Positions 8,174 through 16,511 of a stretch of DNA of 44,406 nucleotides are shown piece after piece. The translations under genes and the position numbers were made by a program. The notes beneath the pieces were generated by a model. The model had not been told where the DNA came from. It did no database searches and was given only the letters and a program-made list of their open reading frames with translations. How positions within the stretch are numbered: position 1 is the first letter of the stretch; every line of letters starts with the position of its first letter. Origin of the DNA: Desulfobacterales bacterium (GTDB taxonomy: Bacteria; Desulfobacterota; Desulfobacteria; Desulfobacterales; C00003060); NCBI GenBank assembly GCA_030616475.1, contig JAUWXF010000012.1, positions 1 to 44,406 on the forward strand, written 5' to 3'.

Positions 8174-8351
8174 GGTCTGGGCTGGCAACCATACTAATAA
8201 TACCATAAAAAGGTTCTACCGTGTTGGGAATTATGAAGGGAATGGGGGATGAATGGGATTGCACTACTGGAAACTAGAAGTTAGAGACACGCCTCATCCG
8301 GTGGCGAGAAGGGTGAGGGTGATAGGGAAAATCTTGGATCGAACAGCAGGA

Positions 8352-8666
8352 TCAAACCATTTCGTCTATGAAATATCCCAGCATCTTTTCGGCTGTCTTC
8401 TCGGCGTCGACTTCGTAGTCTCCCCTTTCGATCTCTTCCTGGATGACGCGAACCTTTTCCAATCTGATATCCGGTTCAGACTCGATGACCTCTCTGGCTT
8501 TCTGAATCTCTTTTGAGGCCTCAGAAAGATTGACGATGGCGTCCCCTTTTGACTCGGTGGGGATATTGCCTTGCGTAGAAGTCTTTTCCGCCTGTTCCTT
8601 GTCCGGGCTCAGGGTCGTCTCATTGATATACTTAGTAATCTCGTAACCATTGCCAGTAATCTTCAT
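8352..8666 (-). CDS. flgM: Anti-sigma-28 factor FlgM
   Basis: 104 residues. FlgM holds the flagellar sigma factor FliA inactive until the hook-basal body exports it. The typical C-terminal half is present: VNLSEASKEIQKAREVI, then DIRLEKVRVIQEEIERGDYEVDAE, ending in AEKMLGYFIDEMV. The start at 8666 is chosen because TATGGAGGTATC gives a strong ribosome-binding site 8 nt upstream; the frame extends 7 codons further without one. It lies 17 nt downstream of the DVU0524-like gene in one operon controlled by a FliA-like promoter at 9134-9160. No other flagellar gene is in the window. Confidence 0.92.
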   Translation of the reverse strand: MKITGNGYEITKYINETTLSPDKEQAEKTSTQGNIPTESKGDAIVNLSEASKEIQKAREVIESEPDIRLEKVRVIQEEIERGDYEVDAEKTAEKMLGYFIDEMV

Positions 8667-8683
8667 GAATAGATACCTCCATA

Positions 8684-9112
8684 TCACGTAATCATCTGAT
8701 CGTCAACCTTGCTCTTAGTGATTTCTTCCAGCCGATTTTTCAGGAATTTTGAATCGTCGATAGAAAGGGTTTTTGTTACCTCCCCTTTTTCTTTATCAAT
8801 GACCTTGAAGACCAGCTCGGAATCCCCTTTTTTCACGGAAAGGCTATTTCCGTATTCATCCTCAAGTTGCTTGAAGACCTCCAGTTCCATGTTATCACCG
8901 GGCCCCTCATGGATTATCCTATTGACAATGTCTGATGTTACTTTGTCAATAACAGCCTTTCGCCTTGCCTGAGCGGAGATACTAATCCGGTCTCCGCGGT
9001 TCGGCTCTCCAACACCCTTGTTGTGTGGCAGCCGCCTGCTCTGGCTCAGCTGTTTGAGCTGTTTGCCATATGCCCTTAAAACATTATGTACCTGATATGT
9101 ACTTATCGTCAT
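8684..9112 (-). CDS. DVU0524-family FlgM-associated protein
   Basis: 142 residues, predicted soluble. It opens with TYQVHNVLRAYGKQLKQ, has a DRISISAQARRKAVIDKV segment resembling the S-x-x-A-x-x motif near FlgM termini, and ends in a Lys/Glu-rich helix. Proteins of this family sit directly before flgM in sulfate-reducing deltaproteobacteria; their biochemical role is not established, and regulation of flagellar gene order is an inference from location. The ATG at 9112 follows AAGGGTG. It is the first gene behind the FliA-type promoter. Confidence 0.8.
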   Translation of the reverse strand: MTISTYQVHNVLRAYGKQLKQLSQSRRLPHNKGVGEPNRGDRISISAQARRKAVIDKVTSDIVNRIIHEGPGDNMELEVFKQLEDEYGNSLSVKKGDSELVFKVIDKEKGEVTKTLSIDDSKFLKNRLEEITKSKVDDQMIT

Positions 9113-9133
9113 AGAATCACACCCTTAATCTTT

Positions 9134-9160
9134 TTTTCGGAACATTTCAGAAAAACTTTA
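9134..9160 (-). promoter_or_regulatory. FliA (sigma-28) promoter of DVU0524-flgM
   Basis: On the minus strand: TAAAGTTT (9160-9153), an 11-nt spacer, then TCCGAAAA (9141-9134), against the consensus TAAAGTTT-N11-GCCGATAA: 8/8 and 6/8 matches with the exact spacing. Transcription would start about 15 nt before the ATG. A FliA-driven flgM gene is the classic feedback arrangement. Confidence 0.72.
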
Positions 9161-9388
9161 GAAAAAAAGGTGTAATCTCCTTGCCCAAGGTGAATCCGGG
9201 ACTGGCCGAGATGCTGGTCCAGGGACTGGTTCGATCTTTTTTAAAGATTAGCAATAAAGAAGCCGATAACGACAGAAGAAACATGGACTATGTTCTTGGC
9301 CCCTCTAACAGTTCGAAATTTATAACATTTTAGGCTGGGTAGATGGGTCTGATTGAAGGGAGAAACATGAAACAAAGGAGAAGGAAAA

Positions 9389-9664
9389 ATGGAAACAGAG
9401 GAACGGCTGTGTGATTTATGCCCTTGGAGCGGCAAACCAGCATTTAGAATCATATCAGATTGTGAAGAAAGATTCAACGTTTGTGTTGATTGTTACGTGA
9501 GAATAATTGAAGAGGTTTTTGAAAAGTTAGTTGAGGATGAACATAAAAGAGGGAAATTAATCCTTGAACAATACAAGAGAGCCGAAGAACTGAACAAACG
9601 ATTAGAGTGGGACTTTGACAGGCCCGCGCTAGTTGAAAGTCTCGGAATTTCTACAACTTATTGA
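9389..9664 (+). CDS. Small Cys-rich (zinc-ribbon-like) hypothetical protein
   Basis: 91 residues, family not recognised. Two CxxC pairs, CDLC (8-11) and CVDC near residue 32, look like a metal-binding knuckle; the rest is one or two charged helices (VFEKLVEDEHKRGKLILEQY). An AAAGGAG ribosome-binding site 8 nt before the ATG supports expression. The last residues (LGISTTY) and the TGA stop are encoded by the first 26 bp of element E3, so the original C-terminus was probably different. It is divergent from the flgM operon and 270 nt before the PilB gene. Confidence 0.6.
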   Translation: METEERLCDLCPWSGKPAFRIISDCEERFNVCVDCYVRIIEEVFEKLVEDEHKRGKLILEQYKRAEELNKRLEWDFDRPALVESLGISTTY

Positions 9665-9787
9665 AATTCCTACGACTTTAGTCGAGTAGTCAAGTGGTCG
9701 AGTTGGAAAATGGTAAACTGGTTAACCACTCGACCACTTAACGACTCGACTACTCGACCAATTGCGGAGCGAAGCGGAGCTAAGTTC
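9639..9787 (+). repeat. E element, copy 3
   Basis: Starts GTCTCGGAATTTCTACAA at 9639 inside the preceding gene. The centre is an inverted pair of tandem heptamers (GAGTAGTCAAGTGGTCGAG / CTCGACCACTTAACGACTCG). It ends CCAATTG, a GGAGCGAAGCGGAGC hairpin and TAAGTTC. The rest of the gap (9788-9937) shows no feature. Confidence 0.78.
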
Positions 9788-9937
9788 TTGTAGAATGCCG
9801 TCTGACGAAGAGTTCTTGCCGGAACATCTTCAAGGGTTCATGAGGTTGAAGCAACGGTGATGACGAAGCCGGGCGGTATTGTGTACCCCACCCTATCCGT
9901 AAACAAATAAACTGAACCAACTCATTACAACACGAAC

Positions 9938-12184
9938 ATGTCTAAACCCGCACCAAAAAAACGTCCAGTGCCTCTCAGACCCGTCTCTTCGAGGAAATCA
10001 AGCCTGGTCGCCACGGTCAAGGATCAATCAGGGGCAGGCAAGATGAAGATTGGCCAGCTCCTATGTAAAGAAGGCTATATCACCAGCAGTCAGCTCAATG
10101 AGGCACTGAAGTACCAGCAAACGCATCATGGCAGGCTCGGCAGTATACTCCTTAAACTCGGATACATCGAAGAGAAAACCATCTTAAATATCCTGAGCCG
10201 TGTTCACGACTATCCAGGTGTATCAATATCAGAAATTGATCCGGATCCGGAGGCCCTCAAGATTCTACCCTATGATGTGGCCAAAAAATATATGGCCTTC
10301 CCTTTTAAAGTCGAAGGGGAAACCCTTCACGTATCCATGGCAGAGCCAACGGATACCGTCGCAGTTGAAGAGTTGCAGAACAAGGCTCAAAAAAGCCTGG
10401 TGGTCTGCGTCTCCACTGAAAACGATATCATCGAGGGTTACAGGAAATACTATGAGATAAGTGATGAAGAGTATAATAGCTTTTTTGGTGAGAAAGTCGA
10501 AGAGGAAGAAGAAGCCGTACCTGTTACTCAGGTCGAAGACTTCGGTTCCCTGGTTTCCGAGGCCGCAGAGGAAATGGAACTGGAGAGTCATACAGCGGAG
10601 GAGGACGACCAGTTCTCGGCATCTGATGCTCCCATTATCAAACTGGTAAACGGCATTCTCATTAAAGCCGTCAATGACGGAGTCAGTGACATTCACATTG
10701 AGCCTTTTGAGAAGTCATTGGAGGTACGATACAGGTTGGATGGCTCTCTCTATAAATCGATGAACTTGCCCCTCACCATAAAAAACGCCATGATTTCCAG
10801 GATAAAGATCTTGTCCTCCCTCAATATTGCTGAACGTCGTGTGCCACAGGATGGCAGGATCAAGATGCGCCTCGGGAAAACAAAGGCAGTCGACTTCCGC
10901 GTCTCCACATTGCCCACTCTTTTTGGTGAGAGCGTTGTTATGCGTATCCTTGATCAGAGTGCACTCAATGTAGACCTCACCAAATCGGGGTTTGAACCAG
11001 AGACCTTTGAAACCCTTAAACGTTGCGTTTTCCGGCCCTACGGCCTGGTGCTTGTAACCGGTCCGACCGGTAGCGGTAAGACAACTACATTATACTCAGT
11101 TCTCAACGCACTGAACAAAGAGGATACCAAAATACTTACAGCGGAAGATCCTGTTGAATTCAACTTCAGGGGAATCAATCAGGTGCAAGTGAAGAACGAG
11201 GTCGGCATGACGTTTGCCGCAGCTCTAAGGTCCTTCCTACGACAGGACCCTGATATAATTATGGTAGGCGAGATCAGAGATCTGGAGACGGCGGAGATTG
11301 CCATCAAGGCGGCCATGACAGGACACCTTGTTTTCAGCACTCTTCACACGAACGACTGCCCTTCCACTATCGGACGTCTTATAGACATCGGGATACCACC
11401 TTTCATGTTGGCTTCTTCAGTAACGATGGTTCTTTCTCAACGCCTGGTTAGAAAACTCTGTCCAAAGTGCAAAGTTGTAGTCGAAAACATTGAGCCAAAG
11501 GAATTGGTGAAGATGGGATTTTCCGAAGATGAAATCTCGGATCTTACCATATACGGTCCAAAGGGGTGTCCAGCATGCACCGGCACAGGTTATAAAGGAA
11601 GGCTCGGCCTTTATGAGCTTATGGAGGTGACCGAGGATGTTGCAAAGGCAATAAATGCGGGTGCTCCAGAGGATCAACTGAGAAAGACAGGAATAAACGA
11701 AGGCATGGTTCCTTTGAGGGATGCAGGTCTTGAAAAAATTCGCCAGGGGGTAACATCCATCGAGGAAGTTTCTAAGCGAACAGCCATCACCAAAGAGGCC
11801 TTGCCCGCGTATCTTGTTAATCCGGACATAGAGCGTTACGAAAGTGGTGATGTGATTATCCGGGAAGGCAATACGGATTTAGACTTTTTCAAGCTGGTGC
11901 AAGGGGCTTTGTATGTTGTGAAAGACGGCAAGAAAATAGCTCAAATAGTGCAGCCTGGTGAATTCTTTGGAGAAATGGCTGCCATATCCGGCGAACACCG
12001 AACCGCATCCATCATTTCAAATGGAAGGTCAATCATAAGGCGGTTCCCCGGGGAAAAGCTGCCGGAACTCATTGAGAAATATCCGGAAGTCGCCAGGAAC
12101 CTTTTTGAAATAATTGTCAGTCGTCTAAATAAGTCTAATGAAGTTACCGTAAGATTGATCAACCAGCTAAAGGGGAAAAAATGA
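9938..12184 (+). CDS. pilB: PilB-type pilus assembly ATPase with C-terminal cyclic-nucleotide-binding domain
   Basis: 748 residues; about 570 is normal for PilB. Order: two MshEN-like repeats (KIGQLLCKEGYI...L..AL and RLGSILLKLGYI, about 36-95), the fold that binds c-di-GMP in MshE; an acidic linker; a GspE/PilB ATPase with Walker A GPTGSGKTT (about 375), Walker B IIMVGEIRD (about 438) and a zinc CxxC pair (LCPKCK, CPACTG); then about 110 residues of cNMP-binding domain (625-740) with FFGEMAAISGEHRTASI, retaining the Glu and Arg of the phosphate-binding cassette. It would power pilus extension in the inner membrane and may read two nucleotide messengers. The ATG at 9938 has no ribosome-binding site; the ATG at 10043 (GGGGCAGG upstream) is an alternative start that still keeps MshEN. 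Confidence 0.9.
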   Translation: MSKPAPKKRPVPLRPVSSRKSSLVATVKDQSGAGKMKIGQLLCKEGYITSSQLNEALKYQQTHHGRLGSILLKLGYIEEKTILNILSRVHDYPGVSISEIDPDPEALKILPYDVAKKYMAFPFKVEGETLHVSMAEPTDTVAVEELQNKAQKSLVVCVSTENDIIEGYRKYYEISDEEYNSFFGEKVEEEEEAVPVTQVEDFGSLVSEAAEEMELESHTAEEDDQFSASDAPIIKLVNGILIKAVNDGVSDIHIEPFEKSLEVRYRLDGSLYKSMNLPLTIKNAMISRIKILSSLNIAERRVPQDGRIKMRLGKTKAVDFRVSTLPTLFGESVVMRILDQSALNVDLTKSGFEPETFETLKRCVFRPYGLVLVTGPTGSGKTTTLYSVLNALNKEDTKILTAEDPVEFNFRGINQVQVKNEVGMTFAAALRSFLRQDPDIIMVGEIRDLETAEIAIKAAMTGHLVFSTLHTNDCPSTIGRLIDIGIPPFMLASSVTMVLSQRLVRKLCPKCKVVVENIEPKELVKMGFSEDEISDLTIYGPKGCPACTGTGYKGRLGLYELMEVTEDVAKAINAGAPEDQLRKTGINEGMVPLRDAGLEKIRQGVTSIEEVSKRTAITKEALPAYLVNPDIERYESGDVIIREGNTDLDFFKLVQGALYVVKDGKKIAQIVQPGEFFGEMAAISGEHRTASIISNGRSIIRRFPGEKLPELIEKYPEVARNLFEIIVSRLNKSNEVTVRLINQLKGKK

Positions 12185-12197
12185 ACTTAGTGTGTGA

Positions 12198-13559
12198 CTA
12201 AGGCGCCGGGCTTTCCACCTCTGGTGCATAGTCCACAAATCGGGTGCAGTGTTCCAAGAAGGTGAGCTTCGCCGTGCCGATAGGGCCGTTGCGCTGTTTG
12301 GCCACATTGACTTCCGCTATTCCCCTGTTTGGATTGTCTTCGTCCTTATTGTACATCTCGTCGCGATAAATGAACATGATGACATCGGCGTCCTGTTCGA
12401 TCGCACCGGACTCACGCAGGTCAGAAAGCACCGGTCGCTTGTTGCTCCGATCCTCCACCTTGCGGTTTAGCTGCGAAAGGGCCACCACTGGAATATTGAT
12501 CTCCTTGGCCAGGGCCTTGAGCGATCTGGAGATCTCGGATATCTCCAGCTCACGCCGTTCGGTCGAGGCCCGTCCCCTCATGAGCTGTAGATAGTCTACG
12601 ATGATGAGACCCAGACCCTTTTCCATTTTCATGCGGCGGGACTTGGCGCGTATTTCCAAGGCTGATATGGCCGGTGAGTCATCGATGAAGATGGGAAGGT
12701 CGTAGAGGGCCCCTGCTGCGCGGTTAATACGGGCCAGGTCACCCTCACTCAGGAACCCTCCTCTCATCCGAGATGAGTCGATTCGGGCCTCTGAAGAAAG
12801 CATGCGCAATGAGAGCTGCTCCTTGGACATCTCCAGGGAAAAAATGCCTACAGGTATTCCGGTTTGAATGCTGGCATTTTGGGCGATGTTCAGGGCAAGG
12901 GCGGTCTTGCCCATGCTCGGCCGACCCGCTATCACGACAAGGTCTCCAGGCTGCAATCCAGAGGTTTTCTGGTCGAGCTTGCTATATCCCGTAGGGACAC
13001 CGGTTACAAGGACCTTATTTTCATAGGCATCTTCTACAGCTTTGTATGTATCCGGGATAATATCGGCCAGAGAATGAAAGGCCGGCCTTACCTTGTCTTC
13101 GGAGATATCAAAGATGGACCGTTCGGCAAAATCGAGTATCTCTTCCACGTTTCCGCGGTCCTCAAAACACCGGGTGGTGATGGAGGTTGCCCGCTCAATA
13201 AGACACCTCAAGGTCGCTTTTTCATGGATAATCCTGGCATAATGGGACGCATTGGTCGCCATGGGGATTGTATCGACCAGTTCAGCCAGATAGGATGCGC
13301 CTCCAACCGATTCAAGCTGGCCCCGTTCTTTGAGGATATTCGTTACGGTAATCAGATCAGCGGGTTCATTTCGCTCGAAGAGACCCACCATAGCCGCGAA
13401 GATCTTCCGGTGGGTCTCACGGTAGAAGTCCTTCTCGGAAAGGATTTCCAGGGCTTCGGGCAGTGTATTGTTCTCAATCAGTATGGCGCTCAGGATTGAT
13501 TGCTCGACCTCAATGTTCTGAGGCGGAACCCTTTGCAGCCACGGATCTTTATCGCTCAT
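12198..13559 (-). CDS. dnaB: Replicative DNA helicase
   Basis: 453 residues, typical length. Hexameric 5'-3' helicase at the replication fork. The N-terminal domain begins PPQNIEVEQSILSAIL; the RecA-like domain has Walker A GRPSMGKTALALN (about 210), LIIVDYLQLMRG, and the C-terminal RDEMYN...AKQRNGPIGT. No intein. Its ATG overlaps the rplI stop as ATGA, so translation is coupled. It converges on the PilB gene, with only 13 nt between the stops and no visible terminator. Confidence 0.97.
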   Translation of the reverse strand: MSDKDPWLQRVPPQNIEVEQSILSAILIENNTLPEALEILSEKDFYRETHRKIFAAMVGLFERNEPADLITVTNILKERGQLESVGGASYLAELVDTIPMATNASHYARIIHEKATLRCLIERATSITTRCFEDRGNVEEILDFAERSIFDISEDKVRPAFHSLADIIPDTYKAVEDAYENKVLVTGVPTGYSKLDQKTSGLQPGDLVVIAGRPSMGKTALALNIAQNASIQTGIPVGIFSLEMSKEQLSLRMLSSEARIDSSRMRGGFLSEGDLARINRAAGALYDLPIFIDDSPAISALEIRAKSRRMKMEKGLGLIIVDYLQLMRGRASTERRELEISEISRSLKALAKEINIPVVALSQLNRKVEDRSNKRPVLSDLRESGAIEQDADVIMFIYRDEMYNKDEDNPNRGIAEVNVAKQRNGPIGTAKLTFLEHCTRFVDYAPEVESPAP

Positions 13560-14011
13560 GGGGCTTCCTGTTCGGGGACCACTCTGACCGTGATCTCCGG
13601 TGCGATATTAGAATAGAGACGAATAGGCACGATATAAGATCCCAGGGTCTTAATAGGTTCAGAGAGCATAACCATTCTCTTGTCCACATCAAACCCCTGC
13701 GCTGTCAGTTGTTCAGCAATATCTCGCGTTGAAACCGAACCATAGAGCCTATCGTCCTCAGATACCTTCCCCGCAATAGTACATACAGCGCCACGGATTT
13801 TTTCAGCCATCACCTCAGCCTTGGTTTGTTCTTTGGCCAGTTGTTGTTCGAGCTGTACCCGCTGGCGCTCGAAAATCTTGCGATTTTTGGGTGTAGCTAC
13901 GATGGCCTTTTTTTGGGGAATCAGGTAGTTTCTGGCATAACCTTTGGCTACATTGACATCATCGCCAACAGTTCCGAGCGATTCGATCGCCTCTGTCAAT
14001 ATGACTTTCAT
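13556..14011 (-). CDS. rplI: 50S ribosomal protein L9
   Basis: 151 residues. The N-terminal 23S rRNA-binding domain reads MKVILTEAIESLG, DDVNVAKGYARNYLIPQKKA; the long linker helix and C-terminal domain follow. The start at 14011 has GGTGGAG 8 nt upstream and matches the family N-terminus; the 16 extra upstream codons overlap the DUF2232 gene and are rejected. It belongs to the rpsF-rpsR-DUF2232-rplI-dnaB operon. Confidence 0.97.
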   Translation of the reverse strand: MKVILTEAIESLGTVGDDVNVAKGYARNYLIPQKKAIVATPKNRKIFERQRVQLEQQLAKEQTKAEVMAEKIRGAVCTIAGKVSEDDRLYGSVSTRDIAEQLTAQGFDVDKRMVMLSEPIKTLGSYIVPIRLYSNIAPEITVRVVPEQEAP

Positions 14012-14012
14012 C

Positions 14013-14966
14013 TTAAGACTCCACCTTTCTTGTGCGTCTGAAATCGATCCACATGTCAAAGAAGCCCACCGTAATCACCACCAGAAGCAAAAGCTGCTGC
14101 ACGGCGATCAGGCCATAGAGAAAGGCTCGCAGTATTTTGGGAAACTGTTTTTTCTCAAAATAGAAAGAAACAATGGCAATCCCTTGGAAAAAGTATATCG
14201 TCATGATGACTATCAGGCCGTTGATACCGAGCATCTTGATGCCTGGATGACCAAACAATAGCAAGCCCCCTGATGCAATGGCAACCCAAATCAGGGGCTC
14301 CGGTGCTTTCCACTGGTTTAGCCTACCAAAATCAGGACAGAAAAGCTGTTTGCTTCGCAATAGAAAGCGAGATAGAAGGAGGTTGCTCCAGACTACAAAG
14401 AGGGTCGTGACAATCACAATGGCAGGCATGATGCGAAGCACAAGGTACACGATCCCGTCCAAGGACCGGGCAAGTATGCCGATTTTCTCCTCAGATGCGT
14501 CCATCTCCCTGTACATGGCAAGGGCAAGCTTCGCGCTCTTTTCCAGGTAATCGGATACTAGGGCCCATGGGCTGGTTGTAGAAAGCAAGCTGTAAAGTGC
14601 CAACATCACAGCGCCCGTCGCCAAAACCGCACCGGTGGTGATTCCAACCGTCTTTTCGACAGACATGTTCATCTCGAATACCTCTGGCAGGATCAGACCC
14701 ACCAGCCCCAGTTCAAAGAGGAACGCTACTGTGCCTATGGAATTCCAGCCGACTATGAAGGTCACAATCAGGGTGACGGCAGTCAGGATCAACAGACCCA
14801 AGGAGCGCCCCAGTTTGAACCGGTAAAAAAGGATTGGCAGCGGAATAAACAGGCCCGCCAAGGGCCCCAGCACGCTCAGGTGTAAGGCTGCCATGGAGAT
14901 GAGGGCCGTGATGGCTATCCCTACGATCACGTCTTTGTGGGTTTGGCTGTGGGTGATATCGGTCAA
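14013..14966 (-). CDS. DUF2232 (YybS-like) membrane protein
   Basis: 317 residues with about eight hydrophobic segments, one after a short polar N-terminus. Proteins of this type stand between rpsR and rplI in many bacteria; a substrate-binding transporter role resembling ECF S components has been proposed but is not established. The stop codon is 1 nt before the rplI start, so the two are co-translated or coupled. A 363-nt repeat block separates it from rpsR. Confidence 0.8.
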   Translation of the reverse strand: MTDITHSQTHKDVIVGIAITALISMAALHLSVLGPLAGLFIPLPILFYRFKLGRSLGLLILTAVTLIVTFIVGWNSIGTVAFLFELGLVGLILPEVFEMNMSVEKTVGITTGAVLATGAVMLALYSLLSTTSPWALVSDYLEKSAKLALAMYREMDASEEKIGILARSLDGIVYLVLRIMPAIVIVTTLFVVWSNLLLSRFLLRSKQLFCPDFGRLNQWKAPEPLIWVAIASGGLLLFGHPGIKMLGINGLIVIMTIYFFQGIAIVSFYFEKKQFPKILRAFLYGLIAVQQLLLLVVITVGFFDMWIDFRRTRKVES

Positions 14967-14990
14967 GAGCTGCTGCTCCCCTTCGTTAGG

Positions 14991-15335
14991 ATTGATGATT
15001 GATGATTGATGATTGATGATTGACGATTGATGATTGACGATTGATGATTGATGATTGACGATTTCTTAAAAAGTCGGATTCGGTGAGTCTGTCATTTCGA
15101 CCGTAGGGAGAAATCTTGCATTTCCAGTAGGTTGCACAACAAAGATTTCTCCCTGGCCCAGACCGGGTTCTTATATAGCACTGGTTATTATTCTCATGTC
15201 GCGCCAGGGCGGGCGCTTCGCTCGAAATGACAAGTTGTTGAGACTTGTTACGGGTTCATCCCCAAATCGCTCAATGAACAATCAACAATAGACAATCGAC
15301 AATCGACAATCCTGAGACAATCATCAATCTCAATA
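14991..15335. repeat. Inverted heptamer arms enclosing a palindrome and a U unit
   Basis: Left arm 14991-15063 (TTGATGA/TTGACGA heptamers) and right arm 15271-15335 (CAATCGA/CAATCAT type) are in opposite orientation. Between them is a palindrome of the GTCATTTCGACC...GGTCGAAATGAC class (about 15090-15232) split by a U unit. The right arm contains the rpsR stop codon. This block lies within the ribosomal-protein operon. Confidence 0.82.
15151..15214 (+). repeat. U unit 1 (17-bp arm, 30-bp core, 17-bp arm)
   Basis: Left arm CCCTGGCCCAGACCGGG (15151-15167), core 15168-15197 (30 bp, AT-rich, begins TTCTTATATAG), right arm GTCGCGCCAGGGCGGGC (15198-15214). CCCTGGC and GCCAGGG can pair. The unit interrupts the second half of a GTCATTTCGA palindrome between TTTCT and GCTTCGCTCG. 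Confidence 0.9.
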
Positions 15336-15593
15336 ATGGCTCAGGGTTGCTGCATAAGGCATCAGGGCAATGGTCCGTGCACGTTTGATGGCAGTTGTCA
15401 ACTTACGCTGGTGCTTGGCGCAATTGCCAGATACCCGCCTCGGGATGATCTTGCCGCGTTCTGTGGTAAAAAACCTGAGTGTTCGTGGGTCCTTATAATC
15501 GATGGTAATGCTGGTATCAGCACAAAACCGGCAAATCTTTCTCCTGCGAAACAATCGCTTGCGCTTATTTGGCGCCATTCTTTCTTGTGTCAT
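15330..15593 (-). CDS. rpsR: 30S ribosomal protein S18
   Basis: 87 residues. The core [17 protein letters not shown] and [25 protein letters not shown] is diagnostic; the CxxC and later Cys could bind zinc. The ATG at 15593 has GGAGG 9 nt upstream and overlaps rpsF by 29 nt; Met6 (15578) is an alternative. The stop TGA lies inside a heptamer repeat (TATTGAGATTGATG). Confidence 0.96.
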   Translation of the reverse strand: MTQERMAPNKRKRLFRRRKICRFCADTSITIDYKDPRTLRFFTTERGKIIPRRVSGNCAKHQRKLTTAIKRARTIALMPYAATLSHY

Positions 15594-16077
15594 TCTCTGG
15601 CTCCTCCTGCTCGCTGGTTTCTGGCATGTTCTCCGGTACTTTGGTTTCGCTCACCGGAGCTTCTACAGTCTCGGTTGGTTCTGAGTCCCGTTTGTCTTCA
15701 CCTTCACCCACGGCTTGTTCGGCAGGTTCGGGTTCTGATTCCTGCTCTTTGGCCGCCTCTATCTCTGCCTTGACTGCTTCCACATCAACGGCCTTGTCTT
15801 TGAGAACCGTCATGTATTTAAGGACTCGATCATCCAGGCGCATGTTACGCTCAATCTCCTTGACCAAAGCTCCGTCCCCGCAAAACTCCATAAGCACGTA
15901 ATATCCTCGGGTGTGCTTCTTAATCTCATAGGCAAGCCTTTTATGGCCCCACTCGTCAAATTTGACAAGCATCCCCTGGTCCTGGGACACGAGGCCCTTC
16001 AACTTGTCGAACACCGGTTGGCGTTGTTCCTCGGAAAGTTCGGGATTCACGATAAACACGGTTTCATACCATCTCAT
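15565..16077 (-). CDS. rpsF: 30S ribosomal protein S6 with acidic tail
   Basis: 170 residues. The first 100 are ordinary S6 ([18 protein letters not shown], then [20 protein letters not shown]), which pairs with S18 on the 30S platform. About 65 further residues are Glu/Pro/Ala-rich and low complexity, ending [13 protein letters not shown]; acidic tails occur in some S6 proteins but this one is long. Strong AAGGAGG ribosome-binding site. First gene of the operon. Confidence 0.96.
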   Translation of the reverse strand: MRWYETVFIVNPELSEEQRQPVFDKLKGLVSQDQGMLVKFDEWGHKRLAYEIKKHTRGYYVLMEFCGDGALVKEIERNMRLDDRVLKYMTVLKDKAVDVEAVKAEIEAAKEQESEPEPAEQAVGEGEDKRDSEPTETVEAPVSETKVPENMPETSEQEEPENDTRKNGAK

Positions 16078-16144
16078 AGTGCCTCCTTATGGATATCAAT
16101 AGCCCCGATTCTCCCGGAGCAAGGGTGCCGTACAAAAATTTTAT

Positions 16145-16173
16145 ATCTAACGCTTCACATCGAGGCGTGTCAA
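16145..16173 (-). promoter_or_regulatory. Candidate promoter of the rpsF operon
   Basis: On the minus strand: perfect -35 TTGACA (16173-16168), 17 bp, then TTAGAT (16150-16145), leaving a leader of about 60 nt. The -10 match is weak (3/6) and sits in an A/T-rich TTAGATATAAAAT stretch. Confidence 0.5.
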
Positions 16174-16309
16174 GGATATTTTCGAGACGACAGAATTCTT
16201 GACTTTTAAGACCTTAGTTGCTAACCAGCAGCATGCATTCATAACTTTTTTGGCAGGTGTGTTGCCAATTTTTTCATTTGAAGTTGGCTTTTTTTGTGAA
16301 AGTCGCCAT

Positions 16310-16356
16310 GCAGGGCTAAAGCCCTGCGCTACATGTAGCGCAAGCCTTTAGGCTTG
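16310..16356. repeat. Three adjacent perfect palindromes
   Basis: GCAGGGCTAAAGCCCTGC (16310-16327), GCGCTACATGTAGCGC (16326-16341) and CAAGCCTTTAGGCTTG (16341-16356) abut or share a base or two. They lie about 155 nt before thi4. No TPP-riboswitch signature was found in this leader. Confidence 0.85.
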
Positions 16357-16399
16357 CTTATCGGTCGGAACCAAAGATAAAGTCCTTCACGGATTATCC

Positions 16400-16490
16400 C
16401 GAAGAGCCGGAATTGCGAATTGAGGAATTTGGTAATTGACGGAATCTTCCCTATCTTAATTCCTTAATCCCTAAATTCCTCAATTATTTG
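16400..16490. repeat. AATTGAGGAATT / CCTTAATCC octamer repeats before thi4
   Basis: Inverted short repeats: GGAATTGCGAATTGAGGAATTTGG on the left and TTCCTTAATCCCTAAATTCCTCAATT on the right. They end 22 nt before the thi4 start. The same class occurs after pilQ and at the TPR-gene stop. Confidence 0.7.
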
Positions 16491-16511
16491 TCAGTGTTGA
16501 GAGGTCGGGCG

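Noticed and set aside
8161-8185. GGTCTGGGCTGGC near the end of E copy 2 resembles the reverse of the U left arm
   Set aside because: Only about 10 matching bases, no right arm at the expected distance; probably chance.
9225-9250. AATCTTT/AAAGATT hairpin with T-run between flgM operon and the Cys-rich gene
   Set aside because: Lies between divergent genes where a terminator is not expected; weak A/T-only stem.
16250-16268. TTGGCAGGTGTGTTGCCAA resembles a sigma-54 promoter (GG and GC 10 bp apart)
   Set aside because: It is a palindrome (TTGGCA...TGCCAA), lacks the C of GGCAC, and lies over 240 nt before thi4 with repeats in between. Not called.
16400-16511. TPP riboswitch before thi4
   Set aside because: No CTGAGA/ACCTGATCTGG-type conserved blocks; the leader consists of palindromes and octamer repeats.
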